DNA from: JAQIBY01 sp034721855
GTDB taxonomy: Bacteria; Bacteroidota; Bacteroidia; Bacteroidales; ML635J-15
DNA length: 43,683 nucleotides
Direction: 5' to 3'
NCBI GenBank assembly: GCA_034721855.1
Contig: JAYENB010000226.1
Coordinates: 1 to 43,683, forward strand
Notes under the pieces: model-generated
Database searches by the model: none
Told to the model about the DNA's origin: nothing
What the model saw: only the letters and a program-made list of their open reading frames with translations
Translations under genes and position numbers: made by a program
In this document: piece by piece, positions 29,961 through 39,251 of the stretch
Position numbering within the stretch: the stretch's first letter is position 1
How the letters are laid out: each line of letters opens with the position of its first letter

Positions 29961-32900
29961 ATGGGAATTATCAGTGCGATGACAAAGATGTTCGGTTCAA
30001 AAGCGGACCGGGATCTGAAAGAAAATCAACCATTTGTAGAAAAAATATTGGAAGTTTACAGCGGCTTGCAGGATGAAGACAATGATACACTTCGTGCCCG
30101 TACCGAAAAGCTGAAACAGAAAATATCCGATTATATTGCTGATGACCGTGAACAGATTGAATCTTTAAAACAGGAAGCCCTGACAAAAGACATTTATGAA
30201 CGGGAGGATATTTATGATAAGATTGATGACATTGAAGATGGTATTGATGAAAAAATCGAAACTGTTCTGGATAAATTGTTACCTGAAGCCTTTGCTGTGG
30301 TTAAGGAAACAACAAGGCGGTTTAAAGAAAATGAAGAAATTGTGGTAACGGCATCGGAATTTGATAAACAGTTAGCGCCTGACAATGATTTTGTTGAGAT
30401 ACATGGTGACAAAGCTGTGTATTTTAACCGGTGGATAGCCGGGGGCAATGAAATAGTCTGGGATATGGTACATTATGATGTCCAGCTCATTGGTGGCGTC
30501 GTGTTGCACCATGGTAAAATTGCCGAAATGGCCACAGGTGAGGGCAAAACACTTGTAGCAACATTACCACTTTATTTGAATGCATTGACAGGAAGAGGTA
30601 CACATCTTGTTACCGTTAATGATTACCTCGCTAAAAGGGATGCTGAATGGATGGGCCCCATTTTTCAGTTTCATGGTCTTTCTGTGGATTGCATTGATAG
30701 ACATCAGCCAAATTCTCCGGAACGCAGAAAAGCATACAATGCAGACATTACGTATGGTACCAACAACGAATTTGGTTTTGATTACCTCAGGGATAATATG
30801 GCTTTGAGCCTCGAAGACCAGGTACAGCGCAGACACAATTTTTCCATCGTGGATGAAGTGGATTCCGTGCTCATTGATGATGCCAGAACCCCTTTGATTA
30901 TCTCAGGTCCCACATCACAGACACAGGACCAAATGTTTGATCAATATACAGATGTCGTAAAACGCCTTTATAATTCTCAGCGTACCCTGGCTACTTCATT
31001 GCTTAATGAAACAAAAAAGCTAATATCAGCCGGAGATAGGGAAAAAGGTGGCTTTAAATTGCTGCAGGTGTATAAAGCTTTGCCCAAATACAAACCGTTG
31101 ATTAAATTTCTCTCGCAGGAAGGTATCAAAACCCTCATGCAGAAAACAGAGAATTATTACATGCAGGACAACTCCAAGCACATGCACAAAGTAACCGATG
31201 ACCTGTTTTTCGTGATTGATGAAAAACAAAATGCTGTTGAAATCACTGACAAAGGGTATGAAGTGCTTGCTGAATCCGGAGAAGACCCCTCTTTCTTTGT
31301 GCTTCCTGATATTGGTTCTGAAATTGCTAAAATTGAAAAAGAATATACAGATCCAAAAGAAAAAGCCGAGAAAAAATCAGAAATGATTACTGATTTTTCC
31401 AATAAATCTGAGCGGGTGCATACCATTAACCAATTGCTCAAATCTTATACGCTTTTTGAAAAAGACGTTGAGTACGTGGTTATTGATAATAAGGTGAAAA
31501 TTGTGGATGAGCAGACCGGCCGTATCATGGAAGGACGACGGTATTCCGATGGCTTGCACCAGGCTATTGAAGCCAAAGAAAATGTGACAATCGAAGCGGC
31601 AACACAAACGCATGCTACCATTACTTTGCAGAATTATTTCAGAATGTATCATAAGCTTTCCGGGATGACGGGTACTGCAGAAACCGAAGCTGGTGAATTA
31701 TGGGATATTTATAAGCTGGATGTTGTAGTGATCCCAACTAATAAACCTGTTATCCGCAATGATATGCAGGATATGGTGTATAAAACAAAACGGGAGAAAT
31801 ATCAGGCAGCCATCGATGATATCGTTGAATTAACTAAAAATGGAAGGCCTGTGCTTGTCGGTACAACCTCTGTGGATATCTCTGAAATCCTGAGCCGCAT
31901 GCTTAACAGGCGTGGTATTAAGCACAACGTGTTGAATGCCAAACTGCATAAGCGTGAAGCAGCTATCGTGGCAGAAGCGGGGAGAAAAAGTGCCGTGACC
32001 ATTGCAACCAACATGGCCGGACGTGGTACCGATATTAAAATAAGCGATGAAGTGATAAAAGCTGGTGGTTTGGCTATCGTGGGCACAGCACGACACGACT
32101 CCCGACGTGTTGACAGGCAGTTGAGAGGCAGGGCAGGACGTCAGGGTGACCCAGGTTCATCCCAATTTTATGTGTCCCTCGAAGATGACCTTATGCGATT
32201 GTTCGGTTCTGAACGTATAGCAAAATTGATGGATAGAATGGGTGTGAAAAAAGGTGAAGTGATACAGCACAAAATGATATCCAATTCCATTGAAAGAGCG
32301 CAGAAAAAAGTGGAAGAAAATAGCTTTGGTGTGCGTAAACGATTGCTTGAATACGATGATGTGATGAATGCCCAGCGTACCGTTATTTACAAAAAACGCA
32401 GGCATGCCCTTGATGGAGAAAGACTGGGAGTGGATATCGCTAATATGATGTTTGACCTTTGCACTGCTCTCATTGACGAACATTATGGAAATTCGGAGTT
32501 TGAAGATTTTCAGCTTGATTTATTGAGAAACCTTTCCATCGAAGTGCCTTTTGATAATGAGGATTTCAAATCCAAAAAACCACATGAACTGATTAATTTG
32601 CTTTATGAAAAAGTGGTGGAAACGCATAAGCAACAAGTCAATCGTATTGCTGATCAAGCATACCCTGTTATAGAGCATGTGTATAAAACACAATCCGCTG
32701 TTTACAAAAATATTGTGGTCCCTGTTACCGATGGAAATAAAACATATAAAGTCATTGTAAACCTTGAAAAAGCTTACGAAACAAAAGGCCGTGAAGTGGT
32801 TAAATCGTATGATAAAACTGTTGTACTGGCTTCCATTGATGAAATGTGGAAAGAGCACCTCAGGGAAATGGATGATTTACGCCAATCTGTACAGAATGCA

Positions 32901-33251
32901 TCCTATGAACAAAAAGACCCATTGTTGATTTATAAATTGGAATCTTATGACTTGTTTAAAGGCTTGCTTAACAGGATCAACAGGTCTGTTGTGTCTGTCC
33001 TGATGAAAGGCCAAATTCCAATTGAAAACCCGGATGAGGTCAAAGAAGCTGAAAAACGCCGTAAGCTGGATACCAGTAACATGAAAACAGGGCGGCAGGA
33101 TCCTGGTTATAATGATCCATCCAAAGGTAAACAAAAAGCTGAACCTGTGCGTGTCAGCAAAAAAGTAGGACGAAATGATCCCTGCCCTTGCGGTAGCGGA
33201 AAAAAATATAAAAATTGCCATGGCAGGCCGGGAGCCGAACCTTTGCCTTAG
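29961..33251 (+). CDS. secA: Preprotein translocase ATPase SecA
   Basis: This 1096-aa motor drives Sec-dependent export through SecYEG. The motifs seen are Walker A MATGEGKTLVA (about residue 192), DEVDSVLIDDARTPLIISG (Walker B), the preprotein-binding domain, ATNMAGRGTDI and DRQLRGRAGRQGDPG in the second ATPase domain, then scaffold and wing regions (LASIDEMWKEHLREMDDLRQ). The C-terminal SEC-C zinc motif (GRNDPCPCGSGKKYKNCHG) binds SecB and lipid. It is about 200 residues longer than E. coli SecA. Part of the extra length lies between the first ATPase motifs and the preprotein-binding domain (around residues 340-440), a usual feature of Bacteroidota SecA. Gene is intact with no frame problems. 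Confidence 0.97.
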   Translation: MGIISAMTKMFGSKADRDLKENQPFVEKILEVYSGLQDEDNDTLRARTEKLKQKISDYIADDREQIESLKQEALTKDIYEREDIYDKIDDIEDGIDEKIETVLDKLLPEAFAVVKETTRRFKENEEIVVTASEFDKQLAPDNDFVEIHGDKAVYFNRWIAGGNEIVWDMVHYDVQLIGGVVLHHGKIAEMATGEGKTLVATLPLYLNALTGRGTHLVTVNDYLAKRDAEWMGPIFQFHGLSVDCIDRHQPNSPERRKAYNADITYGTNNEFGFDYLRDNMALSLEDQVQRRHNFSIVDEVDSVLIDDARTPLIISGPTSQTQDQMFDQYTDVVKRLYNSQRTLATSLLNETKKLISAGDREKGGFKLLQVYKALPKYKPLIKFLSQEGIKTLMQKTENYYMQDNSKHMHKVTDDLFFVIDEKQNAVEITDKGYEVLAESGEDPSFFVLPDIGSEIAKIEKEYTDPKEKAEKKSEMITDFSNKSERVHTINQLLKSYTLFEKDVEYVVIDNKVKIVDEQTGRIMEGRRYSDGLHQAIEAKENVTIEAATQTHATITLQNYFRMYHKLSGMTGTAETEAGELWDIYKLDVVVIPTNKPVIRNDMQDMVYKTKREKYQAAIDDIVELTKNGRPVLVGTTSVDISEILSRMLNRRGIKHNVLNAKLHKREAAIVAEAGRKSAVTIATNMAGRGTDIKISDEVIKAGGLAIVGTARHDSRRVDRQLRGRAGRQGDPGSSQFYVSLEDDLMRLFGSERIAKLMDRMGVKKGEVIQHKMISNSIERAQKKVEENSFGVRKRLLEYDDVMNAQRTVIYKKRRHALDGERLGVDIANMMFDLCTALIDEHYGNSEFEDFQLDLLRNLSIEVPFDNEDFKSKKPHELINLLYEKVVETHKQQVNRIADQAYPVIEHVYKTQSAVYKNIVVPVTDGNKTYKVIVNLEKAYETKGREVVKSYDKTVVLASIDEMWKEHLREMDDLRQSVQNASYEQKDPLLIYKLESYDLFKGLLNRINRSVVSVLMKGQIPIENPDEVKEAEKRRKLDTSNMKTGRQDPGYNDPSKGKQKAEPVRVSKKVGRNDPCPCGSGKKYKNCHGRPGAEPLP

Positions 33252-33298
33252 GCATGATATTTGAAATGAATTTAGCACTGTTTAAATAAAATGGTAAC

Positions 33299-33594
33299 TA
33301 GTCAGGTACATTTAATTGTTACCGCCTGTTACCGCAAAGACGCAAAGACGCTATGAAATGGGAAAAGTTGGTCACATAGACAGTTAACATCGGTTAACAC
33401 TAATTAAAATCGGTTGCGATATGTATTATTTCTTAAAACACCGACATTTCATAAGTAACCGATTTTAACCATTATTAACATTTTTTAAACGTTGTTAACC
33501 CCGTAGAAATTTTTCAACGGGGTTAACAGATCAATTTACAAATTTTATAACTTTGCGACTTTCCGTCTCTGCGGTGAGAAGCTACTTTTGTTGA
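33299..33594 (+). repeat. Modular intergenic element, copy 1 (secA to TPR gene)
   Basis: It begins TAGTCAGGTACATTTAATT and ACCGCAAAGACGCAAAGACG and ends with the inverted counterpart CTTTGCGACTTTCCGTCTCT, GCGGT, then AGCTACTTTTGTTGA. The ends match copy 2 at 38929-39215; the interior does not. The interior holds a perfect 11-bp-stem hairpin (GTTAACCCCGT, 33494-33527). It occupies nearly all of the gene-free gap 33252-33618. Confidence 0.7.
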
Positions 33595-33618
33595 CAATGA
33601 TTATTTAAATAAAATGTT

Positions 33619-34743
33619 ATGGATATGAAAACAACACACAGATTTTACCTGCTTTTCTTTATCGTGCTGTGCATGATGGGGAAAGCAGTCGCTCAAAATG
33701 AAACGGATACAGCACAAAATGATATCATTGTGCCCACAAAAGTCGTCGTGGATACCACTCGCAGTGATAGTGTTGTAGCGGCAGAAGGACAGGAGGCTCA
33801 ACTGGAATATAACGCCGGAGTGGATTACATGAAAGCTGAGCAGTATCAACAGGCAATCAATAAGTTTAACCAGGCAATCAGTTTAAAACCTGATTTTGCG
33901 CAGGCTTATCTCAACCGTGGGTCTGCCTATTTTCAGTCTTCAAAACTTGATCTAGCTAAAGCTGACCTTAAAAAGGCTGTTGAACTGAATGCTGATCTCA
34001 CATCTTCCTATTACATGATGGGGATTATTGCTATGAGGCAGGAAAACTACCCGGAGGCTGAAACTAATCTATTGAAAGCCAAAGACCTTGGATTTAAAAA
34101 TCCCAAAATGGATTATTACCTCGGCGTTATTTCATTTATGAACGAAGAATATGAACAGGCTCTGCGATATTTTGATCATGCCTTAAAAGACGATAAAAAG
34201 AATCCCATGATTTACAACGACAGAGCCAGTACACACCGTAAACTTGAAGAATATGAAAAAGCCATGAGCGATTATACTATGGCTATAAAATATGATGATG
34301 ATAATCCCATGTATTATGCAAACAGGGGAAGTGTCTATCGTATTATGGAGGAATACGATAAAGCCATTGAAGATTATGATGCTGCCCTTGATATTGACAA
34401 GGATTATTTGGTTGCATTAAACAACCGTGGCATTGCTAAATATGAGAAAGGCAATTACGAAGAAGCTTTGAAAGATTTTGAAGAAGTTTTATACATTGAC
34501 AAGGATTACGTTTATGCTCATAATAACATGGGTCTTGTTTATTATAAACAAAAAGAATATGAAAAGGCTGTGAGTTCATACACCAAAGCCATTGCTCTTG
34601 ATCCTGACTATGCTTATGCATACCTCCACAGGGGAAATGCAAAAGAAATGATGAGGGATTTTGAAGGCGCGTGTGAAGACTGGAAAAAAGCAGTTGAACT
34701 TGGTGTGGAACAAGCTGATGCTTATTTGATTTATTGTGATTAA
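33619..34743 (+). CDS. Secreted TPR-repeat protein
   Basis: This 374-aa protein has a signal peptide (FYLLFFIVLCMMGKAVAQ). After a linker, about eight TPR units run to the end, such as AGVDYMKAEQYQQAINKFNQ, SYYMMGIIAMRQENYPEAET, AMSDYTMAIKYDDDNPMYYA and YLHRGNAKEMMRDFEGACED. TPRs form a superhelix that holds partner proteins; here it must work in the periplasm. It is 19 nt upstream of two PorE-like genes and forms an operon with them, so it is likely a partner in the same envelope complex. A TACTTTTG box at 33583-33590, inside the preceding repeat element, could be its promoter. Confidence 0.8.
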   Translation: MDMKTTHRFYLLFFIVLCMMGKAVAQNETDTAQNDIIVPTKVVVDTTRSDSVVAAEGQEAQLEYNAGVDYMKAEQYQQAINKFNQAISLKPDFAQAYLNRGSAYFQSSKLDLAKADLKKAVELNADLTSSYYMMGIIAMRQENYPEAETNLLKAKDLGFKNPKMDYYLGVISFMNEEYEQALRYFDHALKDDKKNPMIYNDRASTHRKLEEYEKAMSDYTMAIKYDDDNPMYYANRGSVYRIMEEYDKAIEDYDAALDIDKDYLVALNNRGIAKYEKGNYEEALKDFEEVLYIDKDYVYAHNNMGLVYYKQKEYEKAVSSYTKAIALDPDYAYAYLHRGNAKEMMRDFEGACEDWKKAVELGVEQADAYLIYCD

Positions 34744-34762
34744 TGATTAAAATAGTTGACTT

Positions 34763-36868
34763 ATGAAAAAAGTAATTAATTCTTGTATAGTATGTTTGGG
34801 AATTGTCATGATGTCGGCAACCTTTTTACTGGCGCAGGTTGATGTGGATATAGACAAACGTGATTTCAAGCATCGCAAAAACGGTTTCAGGGAGGCCTGG
34901 AGTGCCGTAAAAGATGCGGATGATTTTTATGAAAATAAATCCAGGGGTTCCCTCAGAAGAGCATTGCCTTTGTACGAAAAAGCAGAAAGGTATAACAGGA
35001 ATTATCCCCCTCTGAATTATAAACTGGGGGTGTGTTATATGGCGGATAAGAAGATTGAAAAAGCCATAAAGGCACTGGAGAAGGCGTATGAGACTGATAA
35101 AGATGTGGCCCGCGATATTCTATATTTGCTCGGTAAAGCATATCATTATCATTATGAGTTTGATAAAGCCATTGATAAAACCAGTAAGTTTATCAACACG
35201 TATGAAAAAACAGGCGATTCAGATTATGATAACCAAATCATTGCCAATGCAGAGCATAGAATTGAACAGTGTAACAACGCTAAAAAATACTACAATAACC
35301 CCATCAGGGTATTTGTTGATAACCTTGGACCGGCAATTAACACGAAATATCAGGAATACGGGCCGGTAATAACTGCAGACGAATTTATGGTCATTTTCAC
35401 ATCCCGCAGGGAAGGTACTACTGGCGGTGAACGTGACCCCAAAGATTTTCAGTTTTATGAAGATTTGTACATGGCGGTTAAGGATGCGCAGGGCCGCTGG
35501 ACAAACGCTACCAACATGCGTGATCTTAACGAAGACGGACACGATGCTTCGATTGGTCTTTCATACGACGGACAAATTCTATATACATACAACGGCACAC
35601 CAACCGGAACCATTATGGAGAGCAAACTGGAAGGCGATGAATGGTCAGAACCGGAAGAAATGTCAAAGCACATCAATACAAAATACCAAGAATCAAGTGC
35701 TTCTGTTTCTCCCGATGGAAAATATTTCTATTTTGTTAGCGACAGGGATAAGGATGATTTTGGCCAGGAATCCTATGGTGGAAAAGACATTTATTACTGT
35801 GAAAAAGACGAAAAAGGACGCTGGGGTGATGTCAAAAACATCGGTAAACCTATCAACACAGAATACAATGAAGAAGCCTGTTTTATTCATGCCGATGGCA
35901 GAACCATGTATTTTAGCTCTGAAGGGCACTCCAGCATGGGAGAATACGATATATTTTATACCGAAAAAGGGAATGATGGTGACTGGTCTGAGCCCGTAAA
36001 TCTGGGGTATCCTATTAACACCCCGGAGCAGGATGTGTTTTTTGTGATGGCCGGATCCGGCAGGTATGGATATTACAGCACAGTCAGGGAATCTGGTTAC
36101 GGCGGACAGGATATTTACCGTATTACCTTCCTCGGCCCTGAAAAACTGACGGTACATGGTACTGAAGACAAATTGATGGCTAGCCTGAATTCTACCATCG
36201 GTGATAAAATTGTGGCCGAAGAAGTGGAAGTGAAAACGGTACGGCTGACATTGCTTAAAGGGACAGTTACCGATGCCATTTCTGAAGAACCCATTAAGGC
36301 GGAAATTGAAATTGTGGACAACGAAAAAAATGAAGTCATCAATGTCACCCACTCAAATTCAAGTACCGGAAAATATATGTTGTCACTGCCTTCAGGTAAA
36401 AATTATGGTATCAGTGTCAAAGCCGAAGGGTATCTCTTTCACTCCGAAAACTTTAATATCCCTGCAGCCACAGGTTATCAGGAAGTAATAAAAGACATTG
36501 TGCTCAGTAAAGTGGGGGTGGGCTCAAGCATTGTCCTGAAAAATATTTTCTTTGATTATGATAAAGCAACACTGAGACCTGAATCATACCCCGAACTTGA
36601 ACGTCTGTATAAATTACTCGAAAATTATAAAAATATGCGCATCGAAATAGGTGGACATACAGATAACAGGGGCTCGCTGAAATACAATACCGAACTATCT
36701 GAAAATCGTGCAAAAGCCGTTGTTGATTACCTTGTTAACATGGGAATTGATGAAAGCAGACTTGAATACAAAGGGTATGCTTATCTCAAACCGATTGACA
36801 CGAACAAAACTGACGAAGGAAGACAAAATAACCGCCGTGTTGAATTTAAAGTGCTTAGTGTGAATTAA
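34763..36868 (+). CDS. PorE-like protein: TPR, PD40 propeller, regulatory fold and OmpA domain (copy 1)
   Basis: This 701-aa protein has a signal peptide (IVCLGIVMMSATFLLA, cleaved near Q25). TPR hairpins (LPLYEKAERYNRNYPPLNYK to about residue 170) are followed by a WD40-like PD40 propeller (about 190-460; motifs such as SVSPDGKYFYFVSDRDK and GGKDIYYCEKDEKGRWGDVK). A carboxypeptidase-regulatory beta sandwich comes next (KGTVTDAISEEPIKAEIEIV, about 498-575), then a peptidoglycan-binding OmpA domain (NIFFDYDKATLRPESYPELE, HTDNRGSLKYNTELSENRAK, about 590-700). The layout is that of PorE, which anchors the type IX secretion core to peptidoglycan. That role here is inference; no other type IX genes are seen. 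It sits in an operon with the TPR gene and a paralogue 24 nt downstream. Confidence 0.8.
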   Translation: MKKVINSCIVCLGIVMMSATFLLAQVDVDIDKRDFKHRKNGFREAWSAVKDADDFYENKSRGSLRRALPLYEKAERYNRNYPPLNYKLGVCYMADKKIEKAIKALEKAYETDKDVARDILYLLGKAYHYHYEFDKAIDKTSKFINTYEKTGDSDYDNQIIANAEHRIEQCNNAKKYYNNPIRVFVDNLGPAINTKYQEYGPVITADEFMVIFTSRREGTTGGERDPKDFQFYEDLYMAVKDAQGRWTNATNMRDLNEDGHDASIGLSYDGQILYTYNGTPTGTIMESKLEGDEWSEPEEMSKHINTKYQESSASVSPDGKYFYFVSDRDKDDFGQESYGGKDIYYCEKDEKGRWGDVKNIGKPINTEYNEEACFIHADGRTMYFSSEGHSSMGEYDIFYTEKGNDGDWSEPVNLGYPINTPEQDVFFVMAGSGRYGYYSTVRESGYGGQDIYRITFLGPEKLTVHGTEDKLMASLNSTIGDKIVAEEVEVKTVRLTLLKGTVTDAISEEPIKAEIEIVDNEKNEVINVTHSNSSTGKYMLSLPSGKNYGISVKAEGYLFHSENFNIPAATGYQEVIKDIVLSKVGVGSSIVLKNIFFDYDKATLRPESYPELERLYKLLENYKNMRIEIGGHTDNRGSLKYNTELSENRAKAVVDYLVNMGIDESRLEYKGYAYLKPIDTNKTDEGRQNNRRVEFKVLSVN

Positions 36869-36892
36869 TTGTTTTTAATGTGACCATAAATA

Positions 36893-38899
36893 TTGCTCAT
36901 GTGTAAAAAATGCTGCTTCATAAGTATTGCTTTAGTGGTGTTCCTGATGCCAGGAATGGCTCAGGAAAACGTGCAATTTAAACGCTCCAATTTTCCCGAT
37001 AGCAAAAGTGAACTCAAATCTGCAAAACGGCAAATCAGAAATGGTGATAAGGCTATGGATAATAATGCAGATCCTCAAAAAGCGATTAATCATTACATGA
37101 AAGCACAGGAATTTAATCCTGATAACGCTGAGCTGAATTATAAAATTGGCAGTGCTTATCTTTTGTCTCTTGAGAAAACCAAAGCGCTTTCCTACCTGGA
37201 AAAAGCCTATTCCCTTGATAAAAACGTCAGGGATGATGTGTTGTTTAAACTGGGGCGGGCAAGGCATCTGAATTATCAGTTTGAACAGGCTCTCAACAGT
37301 TATTCTGCTTATCTTTCCATGTTTCCAAAAATGGATGAGGCAAAAAAGAATGAAGTTAATAAACACCTTACAGAATGCCTTAGTGGTTTGGAATTAATGA
37401 AAGATACAGTGGATGTTGAAATAAGCAACCTGGGGCCAAACATAAATACAGAATACCCCGAATACAATCCCATGATTCTTGCAGATGGTTCCCGTTTGAT
37501 TTTTACAGCACGGCGTAAATACATTGGCAATCCGATTGATGAAGCTGATGGTAAATATTGTGAAGACGTTTGGTATGCTGATAAAAAGGAAGATGGCAGT
37601 TGGTCGAAATCCAAACGTTTCAAATCTCCCCTCAACACTAAAGGTCATGATGCCATTAGCGGAATATCAACTGACGGGCAGGTCATGTATGTGTATAAAG
37701 CACAAACCAAACAGGGGGGTGATATTTTCTTTTCCAGACAGGATGGTGATGATTGGGAAGATCCCAGGTCCTTTGGTGAGCCAATAAACACAGAATACCA
37801 TGAATCCAAAGTGAGTGTTTCTTATGATGAAAAAACAATGTATATTGTATCAACCAGGCCTGAAGACAATTATGGCGGACGTGATATTTTTGTGAGCAAA
37901 AAAGAACCATGGGGATCATGGGGAGAATTGGTTAACATTGGCCCTGTTATCAATACTGAATATGATGAAGAAGGTGTACTCATACATCCCGATGGAAGGA
38001 CACTGTATTTTTGTTCCAAAGGACATAATTCAATGGGAGGTTTTGACATTTTCAGATCGGTGCGGGATACCAATGGTAATTGGTCAGTACCACCCGTCAA
38101 CCTGGGATATCCAATCAATACCCCCGATGATGAAGCCTTTTTTTCCATTGCTGCTGATGGCAGACATGCTTACATCAGCTCAGCGCGTCCCGATGGATAT
38201 GGTTCTTATGATATATACCAAATCCTGTATCCTGAAAAAGAAGAATGGGATGAGAAAGAACAAGTGAAGTCAAGGTTAACCCTCTTTACAGGCATTGTAA
38301 AAGATGCTAAAACCTTACAACCCCTGAAAGCCAGCATTGAAATTGTGGACAATGAAAAAAATGAGAAAATTGTTGAATTGACTTCCAATGAAGCTACTGG
38401 TAAATTTGTGGCCAGCATGCCTGCAGGTAAAAATTACGGCCTGTCAGTCAATAAAGAAGGTTATATGTTTCATTCCGAAAATTTTAATATTGCTGACACA
38501 TATGAATTTCAAAATATTAAAAAAGAAGTGCTTTTGCAACCCATTGAAGTGGGGACCAAAATTGTTCTGAAAAATATCTTTTTTGATTACGACAAAGCAA
38601 CCCTGCGTGAATCATCATACAATGAACTCAATAAAGTGCTGGAAGTGCTGAAGTATAATCCAAAACTTGTGATTGAGATCAGCGGGCATACAGACAACAA
38701 GGGTAGCCTTGAATACAACCTTAAATTATCGCGTGAACGTGCGAAATCTGTTGTGGACTATCTGATTGAGCATGGTGTTGATCGAGACCGCCTCAAATAT
38801 GAAGGATACGCATTTAAACAACCCATTGCAGATAACGATACAGAAAAAGGAAGACAGCTCAACCGGCGCGTGGAATTTACTGTGTTGAGAAATGATTAA
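36893..38899 (+). CDS. PorE-like protein: TPR, PD40 propeller, regulatory fold and OmpA domain (copy 2)
   Basis: This 668-aa paralogue of the preceding gene has the same domain order: signal peptide (ISIALVVFLMPGMAQ), TPR (HYMKAQEFNPDNAELNYKIG), PD40 repeats (SVSYDEKTMYIVSTRPEDNY, LIHPDGRTLYFCSKGHNSMG), the regulatory sandwich (TGIVKDAKTLQPLKASIEIV), and OmpA (KNIFFDYDKATLRESSYNEL, HTDNKGSLEYNLKLSRERAK). Long near-identical stretches in the C-terminal half (EIVDNEKNE, SGKNYG against AGKNYG, KNIFFDYDKATLR) show a fairly recent duplication or selection for the same partners. The propeller is more diverged, as expected if the two bind different clients. It ends 30 bp before a modular repeat element and is the last gene of the operon. 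Confidence 0.8.
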   Translation: MLMCKKCCFISIALVVFLMPGMAQENVQFKRSNFPDSKSELKSAKRQIRNGDKAMDNNADPQKAINHYMKAQEFNPDNAELNYKIGSAYLLSLEKTKALSYLEKAYSLDKNVRDDVLFKLGRARHLNYQFEQALNSYSAYLSMFPKMDEAKKNEVNKHLTECLSGLELMKDTVDVEISNLGPNINTEYPEYNPMILADGSRLIFTARRKYIGNPIDEADGKYCEDVWYADKKEDGSWSKSKRFKSPLNTKGHDAISGISTDGQVMYVYKAQTKQGGDIFFSRQDGDDWEDPRSFGEPINTEYHESKVSVSYDEKTMYIVSTRPEDNYGGRDIFVSKKEPWGSWGELVNIGPVINTEYDEEGVLIHPDGRTLYFCSKGHNSMGGFDIFRSVRDTNGNWSVPPVNLGYPINTPDDEAFFSIAADGRHAYISSARPDGYGSYDIYQILYPEKEEWDEKEQVKSRLTLFTGIVKDAKTLQPLKASIEIVDNEKNEKIVELTSNEATGKFVASMPAGKNYGLSVNKEGYMFHSENFNIADTYEFQNIKKEVLLQPIEVGTKIVLKNIFFDYDKATLRESSYNELNKVLEVLKYNPKLVIEISGHTDNKGSLEYNLKLSRERAKSVVDYLIEHGVDRDRLKYEGYAFKQPIADNDTEKGRQLNRRVEFTVLRND

Positions 38900-38928
38900 T
38901 ACGATGAATCGAATTGCTAAATTGTAAA

Positions 38929-39215
38929 TAGTCAGGTACATTTAATTTTTACCGCTAAGACGCAAAAACGCTGAAAAATGACGATAGCGAGAAGGCACGA
39001 TAGGGCGATTGGACGATGTAACGAAAGCACGAATTCACGATGGGGCGAGTTGGCGAGTTGGCGATGGGGTGATGGCATGATAAGGAGAAATATTTAGAAC
39101 TCAGGAAAAAATAAAGGGATATCCCTTGAAATCTCATGCAATCTTTAATTCGTGCTATCGTGCAATCGTGCTTTCGTGCAATCGTAACATTGCGGTTAGC
39201 AGCTACTTTTGTTGA
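38929..39215 (+). repeat. Modular intergenic element, copy 2 (PorE-like to gcvT), with GCGA-word interior
   Basis: The outer ends match copy 1 (TAGTCAGGTACATTTAATT, TTTACCGC and GCGGTTAGCAGCTACTTTTG, TTGA). The interior instead contains GC-rich words (GGGCGATTGG, GATGGGGCGAGTTGG) in a loose 9-bp rhythm. Its 38951-39135 part is about 90% identical to 40397-40588, beyond gcvT. It fills the gap 38900-39251. Confidence 0.75.
39204..39211 (+). promoter_or_regulatory. Promoter-like -7 box (TACTTTTG) at the end of the modular element, facing gcvT
   Basis: TACTTTTG matches TAnnTTTG and lies 40 nt before the gcvT ATG. The same box is at 33583-33590 in copy 1. I found no well-spaced -33 TTG for either, so promoter activity is a guess. 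Confidence 0.35.
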
Positions 39216-39251
39216 TACTAATTAGTTACGCTAAATTAAATACTTATTGAT

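Noticed and set aside
34763..38899. A complete type IX secretion locus
   Set aside because: Only PorE-like architecture is present; PorK, L, M, N and the translocon gene are absent from the window.
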